This document shows positions 9,115 through 17,981 of a DNA stretch of 64,000 nucleotides, in pieces. Both the position numbers and the translations under genes were made by a program. Below the pieces are notes generated by a model. The model did no database searches, had not been told where the DNA came from, and saw nothing but the letters and a program-made list of their open reading frames with translations. Position 1 is the first letter of the stretch; every line of letters starts with the position of its first letter. Source of the stretch: Thaumasiovibrio occultus (GTDB lineage Bacteria; Pseudomonadota; Gammaproteobacteria; Enterobacterales; Vibrionaceae); NCBI GenBank assembly GCA_019703815.1, contig AP023052.1:1116001-1180000 (forward strand), written 5' to 3'.

Positions 9115-10971
9115 TTAGATCCTTACATCACGACGGGTATCTTTACCCCAAACAAGATTAATAATGGCGCGGGAGGCGAAGATGCCGGTGAACATGCTGG
9201 TGAGCAAACCGAGCCCAAGGGTTAACGCGAAACCTTTAATTGGGCCGCTGCCCATGGTGTAGAGCACCACAGCGGTGATCATGGTGGTGAGGTTGGCGTC
9301 AAAAATGGTTTTGAACGCACTGTTGAACCCGGCGTCGATTGCCAACGCGTATGGGCGGCCTTCTGCCATTTTGTCGCGGATACGCTCGTAGATCAGCACG
9401 TTGGTATCGACGGCCATACCGACAGTAAGGACAATCCCCGCAATGCCCGGCAAGGTTAATACCGAGCCCGGAATGAGCGCGATCAAGCCAAGCAGACACA
9501 GCATGTTCATCAACAGCGCGGCATTGGCAACCCAACCTAAGCGGCGGTACCACAGCGCCATAAAGATCAGCGTCATTACCAGCCCAAGCGCGAGTGCTGA
9601 GAAACCGTTGCTGATATTTTCAGCCCCTAACGATGCGCCAATAGTGCGCTCTTCGACAATCGTCACTGGCGCGGTCAGTGAGCCTGCACGTAGCAGTAGC
9701 GCCAACTGCTGAGCATCGTCGCTGGTGCCAACGCCGGTGATCCTAAACTGGCTGCCAAGCTGGGTTTGGATGGTGGCAATGCTAATGACTTTCTCGCTAA
9801 GCTCAGTGCTGCCGTTTGGCGCAGTGTGATACTCGCGGTAAACGGTCGCCATTGGCTGATTGATATGGGATTTCGAGAAGGTGCTCATCAGATCGCCGCC
9901 AGCAGAGTCGAGCGTGATCCCTACTTCCGGCATCCCCATTTCATCGACGCTCGACTGTGCGTTGACGATATGTTCGCCTGTAATAATAGGGCGACGGTTG
10001 AGACGCACGGGCTCGCCGTACTCGTCCGGTAAGATCAGATCGCTACGCAGCTGCGCATCACTGCCGGTTTTCACTTCGTAGAACGCCAAACTTGCCGTGG
10101 CACCAATCACGTTTTTAGCTTGAGAAGGGTCTTGAACCCCTGGCAGTTCGATCCGAATACCTTGCTCACCTTGGCGTTGCACTGAGGCTTCGGTGATCCC
10201 TAGCTCTTCGATACGGTCACGCATGGTGGCAAGGTTTTGCAATAACACTTCATTGCGAAATTCGCTGACAAACGCGGGCGCGGCACTGATTTCAAACCCA
10301 ATGGGTGTGTCGACCACTGTCCAATCATTATCGATGGTGCTGAGAAATTCGCGGATCTGCCCAATATGGCTGTCGGAGCGAGTGGTGATGTCAACGCTCG
10401 TGCCGTTGTCGCTGATCCGCGTGCCACGCAATTGTTCACGATGGACAAACTCAGTCAGTGAGTCCATTAGGGCTTGGCGCTGATCTTTTAACGCGGTATC
10501 GATATCAACATTGAGCAGGAACTGTACGCCACCGCGCAAATCAAGGCCAAGCTTGATTGGCGCAAAACCCATTTGGCTCAGCCAGTTGGGCGCAATGGAG
10601 ACATACGCGTAGGTGAGCGAATCTTCTGGCGTGATCGCCGCTGTAAACTGCTCTTTGGCGGCGGCTTGTTGATCTTCGCTATTGAAGATCAGGGTAAAGG
10701 TGTCATCTTTTTGCTCAATTTGCAGCGGGGCTAACTCATGCTGTTCGACAAATTGATGCAGTGTATTGAGATCGGCAAATTTTTCCGAGCTCAGCAAAAT
10801 AGCGGGTTTTTCGCCATACCAAGTGGGTAGGGCGCTTAAGGTCAATACGATCACGGTAACAATCAGTACCACATATTTCCACAGCGGGTAGTGGTTAAGT
10901 AGACGAGTCTGCTCTCGTCCTTTCTCTGGTGAAAGCGTGTGCTTTCGTGATGAGTGAGATCTTGAAGACAT
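9115..10971 (-). CDS. secD: Protein translocase subunit SecD (second paralogue)
   Basis: SecD partner of the following secF. The ATG at 10971 is preferred over an upstream in-frame start because it has a strong GAGAGGA ribosome site; it gives 618 residues, close to E. coli SecD. After a charged N-terminal tail and first helix come the large periplasmic P1 domain (with GLDLRGGVQFLLNVDID) and five C-terminal helices holding GIVLTVGMAVDTNVLIYERI, whose Asp is the ion-coupling residue. The unusually long basic tail (MSSRSHSSRKHTLSPEKGRE) distinguishes it from canonical SecD. Confidence 0.94.
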   Translation of the reverse strand: MSSRSHSSRKHTLSPEKGREQTRLLNHYPLWKYVVLIVTVIVLTLSALPTWYGEKPAILLSSEKFADLNTLHQFVEQHELAPLQIEQKDDTFTLIFNSEDQQAAAKEQFTAAITPEDSLTYAYVSIAPNWLSQMGFAPIKLGLDLRGGVQFLLNVDIDTALKDQRQALMDSLTEFVHREQLRGTRISDNGTSVDITTRSDSHIGQIREFLSTIDNDWTVVDTPIGFEISAAPAFVSEFRNEVLLQNLATMRDRIEELGITEASVQRQGEQGIRIELPGVQDPSQAKNVIGATASLAFYEVKTGSDAQLRSDLILPDEYGEPVRLNRRPIITGEHIVNAQSSVDEMGMPEVGITLDSAGGDLMSTFSKSHINQPMATVYREYHTAPNGSTELSEKVISIATIQTQLGSQFRITGVGTSDDAQQLALLLRAGSLTAPVTIVEERTIGASLGAENISNGFSALALGLVMTLIFMALWYRRLGWVANAALLMNMLCLLGLIALIPGSVLTLPGIAGIVLTVGMAVDTNVLIYERIRDKMAEGRPYALAIDAGFNSAFKTIFDANLTTMITAVVLYTMGSGPIKGFALTLGLGLLTSMFTGIFASRAIINLVWGKDTRRDVRI

Positions 10972-11043
10972 AATAATCCTCTCAGCAAGGTGCCGAGTTA
11001 AATCGCGATTGGCAAAAATACGCAATCGACAAACAAAAAAGGG

Positions 11044-11312
11044 TTATACCCAAGTGACTTCAAGGTGCAGGATTCAGAGCTGAATCACGAATCCAAGTTC
11101 AAGGAAATCGACGCCGTGGAATAGTCGGCTATTTCCAAGTCGTTTGACGCTGAAATTGGGGTTGTGAATCGCTCCCGAAGGGCGAGTTGCCTTGACTCCC
11201 AGTCTTTGTCAGCGTTTCTTGATTTAGAACCACTAAATCTTCAAACCCCTTCCGCGGCTGATAATCAAGTCATTCTCGCTGAACCAAACACCTTGAGGTT
11301 ACTTGGGTATAA
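11044..11312. repeat. MITE-like element with 24-bp inverted ends
   Basis: The left end TTATACCCAAGTGACTTC (11044 onward) and the right end at 11289-11312 are 24-bp inverted repeats differing at two positions. The 269-bp interior codes for nothing recognisable but has several short internal inverted repeats, for example GATTCAGAGCTGAATC near 11071 and AATAGTCGGCTATT near 11120. It lies between secD and a small secreted-protein gene. Similar TATACCCAAGT-ended repeats occur, as I recall, in Vibrio-group genomes, probably as non-autonomous elements. Confidence 0.8.
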
Positions 11313-11330
11313 GGATAAAAGGTCAGCAGA

Positions 11331-11864
11331 TCAGAATTGACTGTTAAGGGCAACGTAGAAGGCGTTAGTTTCTTTCCAGCCGGAAAGGCGATACGAATGT
11401 GAGTGTTGTAAGTAGTGGATCGCGACGTCGCTGAGGGGACGCTGCGATGTTGCAAGGTGATGTGGTAGCGCTTGTTTGGCTAGCGGAAACGGCGTTGGTG
11501 CGTCGTTGCTTTCGCTATAGCGAAAATAGGCACTGAAACGCGTCGGCAGCAGTGCGCCCACTTGATTCGGTGTGGAATGATTTTCGGTATAGGGAACAGT
11601 GCTGGAGCTTGTAGGCTGGGTTGGTGCTGCTGGCTGTTGTGTGCTGGCCGTCTCTGCTGCTGGCGCTTGCGCTGCTGTCGTTTGCACTGCGGTGGTTGGT
11701 GCTGAAGTGCTTGGTGCTGAAGTGCTTGGTGCCACCTTGGATGTGTCAGCATCAACAACGATCAGCGGCGTAGTATGATCTCGCTGGGTGTGCACGTTTG
11801 CCTGAGCCGGTAACACCGCCCATAGCAAAGCAAACCATAAAAGAGAGAAATAGCGCGACAACAT
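11331..11864 (-). CDS. Secreted low-complexity hypothetical protein
   Basis: About 177 residues from the ATG at 11864, with a signal peptide (MLSRYFSLLWFALLWAVLPAQA). Residues 35-85 are a Thr/Ala/Pro/Ser/Gln-rich linker including a tandem APSTS repeat encoded by two exact 15-bp copies (11701-11730). The C-terminal 90 residues look globular (TRFSAYFRYSESND, SGWKETNAFYVALNSQF). I do not recognise a family. Its stop lies 18 bases from the inverted-repeat element, which may have brought its 3' end close to secD. Confidence 0.65.
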   Translation of the reverse strand: MLSRYFSLLWFALLWAVLPAQANVHTQRDHTTPLIVVDADTSKVAPSTSAPSTSAPTTAVQTTAAQAPAAETASTQQPAAPTQPTSSSTVPYTENHSTPNQVGALLPTRFSAYFRYSESNDAPTPFPLAKQALPHHLATSQRPLSDVAIHYLQHSHSYRLSGWKETNAFYVALNSQF

Positions 11865-11966
11865 AATGCACAACCCTGTGAAAGTGATTTCATTCTATGG
11901 CGAAGGCGAGGATTCAACAAGCACAGAATGCGCGGTTAGGTCGCATATCCGCAGGGCGGCGCGCGA

Positions 11967-12854
11967 TTACAAACCAATGCTTTGCTGTTTGAGCCAGTTT
12001 TTCAGTTTCACGATATCAGGTTGACGGGCGCGACTCGGTTTACAGATAAAGTAATAGACATCGCCTGTGGCCACATCATGCAGTGGGATCTTCACCAGAT
12101 ACTGCTCTTTGTCTTGCTCGCTAAGCAGATAGCCGTTAACAAAGGTGATCCCTTGGTCATAGCGCGCGGCCTCGACGGCGAGCAGCATGTGGCTAAAGTA
12201 ATTAAGCCGTGCATCAACGGGGAGTGAAAAACCGCCTTGTTTAGCCCAAGTTTGCCAGTCTTTACCTTTTTCACGCAGGGCAGAGTAGGCAGAGAGTAAC
12301 GGATAGTCCCAAAGCGCGTCGGGTAAGGGCTTGCCTTCGATTTCTTTCCACACCCGAGGGCTACAAACCGGGTAAAGGGTTTCGGCGTAGAGCAGTTCAC
12401 AGACATAGCCGGTTTTCGGCGGGCGGATAGAGATAAAACAGTCGCCCATGTTGTCGTTAATTTCTGGATCGTCCGCCACCATGTTAAGCGACAAATTAAT
12501 TTCGGGGTATTGGCGTCGCAGTTGCTCCAGCCTTGGGATCAACCACTTCACCGCCAACGAGCTGTAGATGGTTAAACGGATGGTGCCTTGTTCGCCTTCA
12601 CGCACGCGCAGGCTGGCACCGCTAATGGTTTGGATCGCTGGGCTTATTTCATCGAAATAGCTTTGCCCGACTACGGTTAACGCCAGCTTTCTGCCTTGAC
12701 GCACAAACAGTTGCTCGCCGAGAAAATCTTCCAGCAGACGTACCTGATGGCTCACCGCGCTTTGCGTGACGGCCAGCTCTTCGGCGGCAGCTGAAAAGCT
12801 ATTCAAACGGGCGACAGTTTCAAAATATTGAACGGCGCGTAGTGGCGGTTTCAT
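11967..12854 (-). CDS. LysR-family regulator, GcvA-like
   Basis: A 295-residue LysR-type transcription regulator. The N-terminal winged helix-turn-helix shows FSAAAEELAVTQSAVSHQVRLLEDFLGEQLF, characteristic of the GcvA/AmpR branch; residues 90-290 form the effector-binding domain. It is divergent from the EamA transporter at 13111 across a 256-bp gap, the common layout of a LysR regulator and its target. The inducer cannot be told from sequence. Confidence 0.93.
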   Translation of the reverse strand: MKPPLRAVQYFETVARLNSFSAAAEELAVTQSAVSHQVRLLEDFLGEQLFVRQGRKLALTVVGQSYFDEISPAIQTISGASLRVREGEQGTIRLTIYSSLAVKWLIPRLEQLRRQYPEINLSLNMVADDPEINDNMGDCFISIRPPKTGYVCELLYAETLYPVCSPRVWKEIEGKPLPDALWDYPLLSAYSALREKGKDWQTWAKQGGFSLPVDARLNYFSHMLLAVEAARYDQGITFVNGYLLSEQDKEQYLVKIPLHDVATGDVYYFICKPSRARQPDIVKLKNWLKQQSIGL

Positions 12855-13110
12855 TAGTATCTAAATAACTCATAATAATTAAATAAATGTCATTATTTCT
12901 CATGCTAAGAACTTGGTTAGTATTGGTCAAGTGTTAAGCGGTTGAATTATCAATAGCACGCTCGTTGTCAACGCAGTTTGGTTATTTCCCTTCTTATTTC
13001 TGACAAGAGCGCCATTAAAGATACAGCGTTGCGCGTAAGCCTTTGGGCTCACCGTCTTTTCACGATCGTGTTAAGTAATTTCGTTATCGGCAGTAGGTAG
13101 AGGTGATGGC

Positions 13111-14052
13111 ATGAGAAAAATGTCAGTCGGAATGGCGATGGGGTTGTTGGTCGTTGGCAATATTGTTGCGGTCTTTTCCGATGCGCTGATCAAAAGCGTG
13201 TCGCAAGACGTGGCGGTATTTCAATTTGTGTTCTTTCGCCAGATCTCTGCGGTGATGATCCTGCTGCCGTTTTGTTTAAAGCAACCGAAACAGTTAACGC
13301 AAGGGTTGAAATGGCATGCGTTGCGTGCCCACGTCTGGCTTATGGGCGCGATTGCGATGGTGTACGCGGTTGGCTCGATGTCGCTCGCGACCGCTAACGC
13401 TATTTTTTATGCCGCGCCGCTGATGATGCTGCCACTTGCGGTATGGATGTATAAAGAAAAACTCAGCACCGCGTCGGTGATGGCGGGCGTATTAGGGTTT
13501 ATGGGCGTTCTGATCATTATCAGGCCAACGGAAATCACTTGGGGCGCCATAGCCGCATTAATCACGGCGTTTGGCTTGGCGATGAACAATATGTTGATCC
13601 GAAAGCTCCCGGTACAACAAGGGGTGATGCCAACGTTATTACTCACCAATCTTCTGGGGATCCCGACCTCGCTGGCGTTGGCGCTTGGTGAAGGCGCGCC
13701 GTGGGATTGGAGCGTGTTGCCGCAAGCGGTCGGCGCCACGACCTGTATCTCTATTTACGCGGCGACTTGCGTATTAGCGTATCGCGCCGCCGACAGCAAT
13801 AAGATCGCCAGCGCCGAATACAGCGGGCTGATAGGCGCTGTGGTGGTGGGGATCCTCTGGTTTGGTGAAATGCCGGACTGGTTTATGGTTATTGGCAGCT
13901 TATTTATCGTGGTGCCATTGATTTGGCTATCGAAAGCGGAGAAGCGTCAAACCAATGCTGCGACTCAAGAAATCGAACCTATTCATAATGCGCTCGGCGA
14001 TAATGGCCTAGTGCATAACGAGCTCGCCCCGCAGCCGGTAGGGGAGATGTGA
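13111..14052 (+). CDS. EamA/DMT-family transporter
   Basis: A 313-residue inner-membrane protein with about ten hydrophobic helices in two EamA repeats, of the drug/metabolite transporter superfamily. The start VGMAMGLLVVGNIVAVFSDALIK and the second-half SAEYSGLIGAVVVGILWFGE fit. Substrate unknown; relatives export amino acids or metabolites. The C-terminal tail after residue 285 is polar and probably cytoplasmic. It is likely controlled by the divergent LysR gene at 11967. Confidence 0.9.
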   Translation: MRKMSVGMAMGLLVVGNIVAVFSDALIKSVSQDVAVFQFVFFRQISAVMILLPFCLKQPKQLTQGLKWHALRAHVWLMGAIAMVYAVGSMSLATANAIFYAAPLMMLPLAVWMYKEKLSTASVMAGVLGFMGVLIIIRPTEITWGAIAALITAFGLAMNNMLIRKLPVQQGVMPTLLLTNLLGIPTSLALALGEGAPWDWSVLPQAVGATTCISIYAATCVLAYRAADSNKIASAEYSGLIGAVVVGILWFGEMPDWFMVIGSLFIVVPLIWLSKAEKRQTNAATQEIEPIHNALGDNGLVHNELAPQPVGEM

Positions 14053-14225
14053 TTTTTTTATTGGTGATAAAGCGGCGCAGGGTGAAAGTCGGTTGACGAG
14101 ATAGTGCCTGCGTCGTTTTTAAGCCCGTTAAATCGCCCCTCGATATTTGTTTCGTCCTTTCAGTATGTGTCGTGATCCCGCACTGCTTGCGCTCCTCCTC
14201 GACCTCACAGGCTGGTGAAAAATAA

Positions 14226-14241
14226 CTGGATATCCATCCAG
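14226..14241. promoter_or_regulatory. LexA (SOS) box of ruvAB
   Basis: CTGGATATCCATCCAG is a near-perfect CTG-N10-CAG palindrome, differing by one base from the SOS box I recall for E. coli ruvA. It lies 45 bases before the ruvA start codon, where LexA binding would block transcription. DNA damage should therefore induce ruvAB. No such box is seen before yebC-ruvC. Confidence 0.9.
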
Positions 14242-14286
14242 CTATTGTCTATCCTATGGCAAATTTTGCTAGTAAGGTTTTCAAGA

Positions 14287-14904
14287 GTGATTGGACGTTT
14301 GCGTGGATTGCTGGTGGAGAAAATGCCACCAGAAGTTGTGATTGAAGCTGGCGGTGTGGGCTATGAAGTGCAAATGCCAATGAGCTGTTTCTACGAGCTG
14401 CCAGAAGTGGGCCGTGAAGTGTTAGTGTACACTCACTTTGTTGTTCGTGAAGACGCGCAACTGCTCTATGGCTTCAATACCAAAAGTGAACGTGCGCTGT
14501 TTCGTGAGGTGATCAAAGCCAATGGTGTTGGGCCGAAGTTGGGCTTGGCCATTTTGTCGGCGATGTCGGCGAGCCAGTTTGTCTATTCGGTGGAGCACGA
14601 TGATCTCACCACGCTAGTCAAAATTCCGGGCGTGGGCAAGAAAACCGCCGAGCGCTTGCTAGTGGAAATGAAAGACCGCCTCAAAGGCTGGGGTGAAGGC
14701 GATCTATTTACCCCGGCTGATGCAGGTGCGGCCTCTCAACATGCACCTAAAGCGGCGATGGCAGGTGCAGAAGATGAAGCGATCAGTGCGCTGGTGGCCC
14801 TTGGCTACAAAGCGCCACAAGCGACGAAAGTCGTTGGGCAGGTTTCTCAACCAGGCATGCGCAGTGAAGAGATCATTCGTGAAGCGCTGCGTAGCATGGT
14901 GTAA
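14287..14904 (+). CDS. ruvA: Holliday junction branch-migration protein RuvA
   Basis: RuvA binds four-way junctions as a tetramer and loads the RuvB motor. I place the start at the GTG 14287 because it yields the universal MIGRLRG opening, gives 205 residues (E. coli 203), and has a TAAGG ribosome site; an upstream in-frame ATG would run through the LexA box. The OB fold occupies residues 1-65. Two helix-hairpin-helix motifs ([24 protein letters not shown]) follow, and a C-terminal RuvB-contacting domain starts near 155. Confidence 0.97.
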   Translation: MIGRLRGLLVEKMPPEVVIEAGGVGYEVQMPMSCFYELPEVGREVLVYTHFVVREDAQLLYGFNTKSERALFREVIKANGVGPKLGLAILSAMSASQFVYSVEHDDLTTLVKIPGVGKKTAERLLVEMKDRLKGWGEGDLFTPADAGAASQHAPKAAMAGAEDEAISALVALGYKAPQATKVVGQVSQPGMRSEEIIREALRSMV

Positions 14905-14921
14905 GGAAGTAGGGCGTAACT

Positions 14922-15935
14922 ATGATTGAAGCTGACCGCATTATTAGCCAAGGGGTGCAATCACGCGAAGATGAAGTGATTGACCGTGCTATTCGTCCGA
15001 AGATGCTTGATGAGTACCGCGGCCAAGATCACGTCCGTGATCAAATGGAAATCTTTATCAAAGCGGCGAAGTTGCGTGGCGAAGCGCTGGATCATCTGTT
15101 GATATTTGGCCCGCCGGGTTTGGGTAAAACCACATTGGCGAATATCGTCGCCAATGAAATGGATGTAAATATCCGCACCACGTCAGGGCCGGTATTGGAA
15201 AAAGCCGGTGACTTAGCTGCGTTGCTGACCAACCTCGAACCCCACGACGTGTTGTTTATTGATGAAATCCACCGCTTGAGCCCGATGGTTGAAGAGGTGC
15301 TCTATCCTGCGATGGAAGATTATCAACTCGATATCATGATCGGCGAAGGCCCAGCCGCACGCTCGATCAAAATCGATTTGCCGCCGTTTACTTTAGTGGG
15401 CGCGACTACCCGAGCGGGCTCGTTAACCTCACCACTGCGCGACCGTTTTGGTATCACTCAACGCTTGGAATACTACAAGCTTGAAGATCTGACCTACATT
15501 GTGAAACGCAGTGCGAGCTGCTTGGGTCTGTCGATGGAAGAGACCGGTGCAGTAGAAGTGGCGCGTCGCGCCCGTGGTACGCCGCGTATCGCCAACCGTT
15601 TATTGCGTCGCGTGCGCGATTATGCCGAAGTAAAAGGTAATGGTCATATCTGTGCCGATGTCGCGGCAAAGGCGCTTGATATGCTGGATGTCGATAGTAG
15701 TGGTTTCGATTATATGGACCGCAAATTGCTGCTGGCGATCATCGATAAGTTTATGGGCGGTCCGGTTGGCCTTGATAACTTAGCCGCCGCGATTGGCGAA
15801 GAAAAAGAGACGATTGAAGACGTTCTCGAGCCGTATTTGATCCAACAAGGTTACTTGCAACGCACCCCTCGCGGTAGAGTCGCTACTCCACGCGCTTACC
15901 TCCATTTCGGCCTTGATTTACCGAGTGTTAATTAA
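14922..15935 (+). CDS. ruvB: Holliday junction helicase RuvB
   Basis: The AAA+ motor of branch migration. Walker A is GPPGLGKTT (about residue 63), Walker B is DEIHRL, the sensor region includes [10 protein letters not shown], and the C-terminal winged helix ends with [18 protein letters not shown]. Length 337 residues is standard. It follows ruvA by 17 bases in the same SOS-controlled operon and is closed by a terminator. Confidence 0.98.
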   Translation: MIEADRIISQGVQSREDEVIDRAIRPKMLDEYRGQDHVRDQMEIFIKAAKLRGEALDHLLIFGPPGLGKTTLANIVANEMDVNIRTTSGPVLEKAGDLAALLTNLEPHDVLFIDEIHRLSPMVEEVLYPAMEDYQLDIMIGEGPAARSIKIDLPPFTLVGATTRAGSLTSPLRDRFGITQRLEYYKLEDLTYIVKRSASCLGLSMEETGAVEVARRARGTPRIANRLLRRVRDYAEVKGNGHICADVAAKALDMLDVDSSGFDYMDRKLLLAIIDKFMGGPVGLDNLAAAIGEEKETIEDVLEPYLIQQGYLQRTPRGRVATPRAYLHFGLDLPSVN

Positions 15936-15943
15936 AGGTTAAA

Positions 15944-15974
15944 AAACAGCAGGTAAACTGCCTGCTGTTTTGTT
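15944..15974 (+). terminator. Terminator after ruvB
   Basis: The inverted repeat AAACAGCAGG/CCTGCTGTTT with a seven-base loop and short T-run begins about ten bases after the ruvB stop. Confidence 0.85.
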
Positions 15975-16117
15975 CCAATCCATTCACAAACGCAAACTGT
16001 TGCATAAAATCACCACAATTTTAGAACGCGATGTCAATGCCATGATCGAACACAATTTACTCACTAACTGATCTGGATCAATCGAATTCACCCTATTTCA
16101 TTTTTGCAAGTCTTAAA

Positions 16118-16131
16118 TTGATTTTTATCAA
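16118..16131. promoter_or_regulatory. FNR-type box upstream of cydA
   Basis: TTGATTTTTATCAA is an exact match to the TTGAT-N4-ATCAA consensus of the oxygen sensor FNR. It lies about 250 bases before cydA and about 57 bases upstream of the candidate -35 at 16188. This agrees with oxygen-responsive control of cytochrome bd in enterobacteria and vibrios. Confidence 0.85.
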
Positions 16132-16187
16132 GGAAAAATGTGCGTGTCAGCACTTTGAGAGGGGCGGCGATTCCGGTAATATTAGCG

Positions 16188-16217
16188 TTGACTATATTAG
16201 CTATAGCTTAACATAAT
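16188..16217 (+). promoter_or_regulatory. Candidate cyd promoter
   Basis: TTGACT (16188-16193) and CATAAT (16212-16217) are separated by 18 bases and precede cydA by about 160 bases. They give a leader with no recognised riboswitch. The rest of the 400-bp gap after ruvB (15976-16380) holds the FNR-type box and otherwise nothing I can name. Confidence 0.5.
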
Positions 16218-16380
16218 AGCAACAAATTTGTACAACTTTGCAACACTGTTATGGAAGCACCGATAGGAATTACCAGGAAGGTAGAAGCGCGCTAATCGGT
16301 TTCTGCAAAATTGGCAAAGCCAACAATCGGTACAAAGAGTACTGTTCGCCATTCAGCCTGGCGAAAAAAGGAGTTTCATC

Positions 16381-17964
16381 ATGTTCGATATTGTTGAACT
16401 ATCGCGGTTGCAGTTTGCACTTACTGCGATGTATCACTTTCTCTTCGTTCCCCTCACCTTGGGTATGGCATTCTTGCTCGCCATCATGGAGTCAGTCTAT
16501 GTAATGACCGGCAAGCAAGTCTATAAAGACATGACCAAGTTCTGGGGTAAACTATTCGCTATCAACTTTGCTCTGGGTGTGGCCACCGGTCTTACCATGG
16601 AGTTCCAGTTTGGTACTAACTGGTCCTATTACTCACACTACGTGGGTGACATTTTTGGTGCCCCTCTTGCCATTGAAGCCCTGATTGCCTTCTTCTTGGA
16701 ATCAACTTTTGTTGGTCTGTTCTTCTTTGGTTGGGATCGTCTATCAAAACGTCAACACTTGGTGGTGACTTGGCTGGTAGCTTTGGGTTCGAACTTCTCT
16801 GCGCTGTGGATTCTGGTTGCAAACGGCTGGATGCAAAACCCTGTAGGTGCGGAATTCAATTTCGAAACCATGCGAATGGAAATGGTGAGCTTTGCTGAAG
16901 TGGTACTCAACCCAGTAGCGCAGGTGAAATTCGTTCACACTGTGGCATCGGGCTACACCACTGGCGCGGTATTCATTCTATCGATCAGTGCTTACTACCT
17001 ATTGAAAGGCCGTGATGTGCCATTTGCACGTCGCTCTTTCGCGATTGCGTCTTCATTCGGTATTGCTGCGATTTTGTCAACCATCGTACTGGGTGATGAA
17101 TCCGGTTACGAGCTGGGTGACGTTCAAAAAGTAAAACTTGCTGCAATTGAAGCCGAGTGGCACACCGAAGAGCCGCCGGCGGCATTCACCGTGTTTGGTT
17201 TGCCAAACCAAGACACGATGGAAACCGACTACGCGTTTAAGATCCCTTATCTAATGGGTATTATCGCGACGCGCTCACTTGATACGCCAGTAGCTGGTTT
17301 GCGCGATCTAAAAGACGAGCACGAAGTGCGTATTCGTAACGGTATGGTGGCGTATGAGCTACTAGAAAGACTGCGTGCCGGTGAGAAAACCCCTGAAAAC
17401 ATTGCTGCATTCGATGAAGTGAAGGGTGATTTGGGTTACGGCTTCTTGCTAAAACCGTACACTGAGAACGTTGTCGACGCGACCGAAGAGCAAATCGCGA
17501 AAGCGGCAGATGACTCAATCCCAACGGTTTGGCCATTGTTCTGGAGCTTCCGTATCATGGTGGCTTGTGGCGTGTTGATGCTGCTGATCATCGGTGCGGC
17601 GTTTATTCAAACTTGTCGTCATAAGATCACCGAGAAGAAATGGGTACTGAAAGCGTGTTTGTACAGCTTGCCTCTGCCATGGATTGCGGTAGAAGCAGGT
17701 TGGTTCGTTGCAGAATTTGGCCGTCAGCCATGGGCTGTAGGTGAAGTTCTGCCAGTATCGCTAGCGGTATCGCAACTGGATGTGAGCGACGTATGGACAT
17801 CAATGCTGATGATCTGTGGTCTTTACACTGTGTTCCTGATTGCGGAAGTGTACCTAATGGTGAAATACGCTCGCCTAGGTCCAAGTAGCCTGAAAACTGG
17901 CCGCTACCACTTTGAAAACAACAACGAGCCAGAAAATGTGGTTGCTCGTAACGTTGAAGCTTAA
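16381..17964 (+). CDS. cydA: Cytochrome bd ubiquinol oxidase subunit I
   Basis: Subunit I of the high-affinity bd oxidase, which transfers electrons from quinol to oxygen in the inner membrane. The N-terminal haem-ligand region is [32 protein letters not shown] near residue 445 is the family signature. The 527-residue length matches the long-Q-loop type of E. coli. The ATG at 16381 has an AAGGAG ribosome site. First gene of cydA-cydB-cydX-ybgE. Confidence 0.98.
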   Translation: MFDIVELSRLQFALTAMYHFLFVPLTLGMAFLLAIMESVYVMTGKQVYKDMTKFWGKLFAINFALGVATGLTMEFQFGTNWSYYSHYVGDIFGAPLAIEALIAFFLESTFVGLFFFGWDRLSKRQHLVVTWLVALGSNFSALWILVANGWMQNPVGAEFNFETMRMEMVSFAEVVLNPVAQVKFVHTVASGYTTGAVFILSISAYYLLKGRDVPFARRSFAIASSFGIAAILSTIVLGDESGYELGDVQKVKLAAIEAEWHTEEPPAAFTVFGLPNQDTMETDYAFKIPYLMGIIATRSLDTPVAGLRDLKDEHEVRIRNGMVAYELLERLRAGEKTPENIAAFDEVKGDLGYGFLLKPYTENVVDATEEQIAKAADDSIPTVWPLFWSFRIMVACGVLMLLIIGAAFIQTCRHKITEKKWVLKACLYSLPLPWIAVEAGWFVAEFGRQPWAVGEVLPVSLAVSQLDVSDVWTSMLMICGLYTVFLIAEVYLMVKYARLGPSSLKTGRYHFENNNEPENVVARNVEA

Positions 17965-17981
17965 ACAGGGAGAGATGAGCC

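Noticed and set aside
14215-14286. Longer N-terminus for RuvA
   Set aside because: It would translate through the LexA box and add residues absent from the family; the GTG at 14287 restores MIGRLRG.
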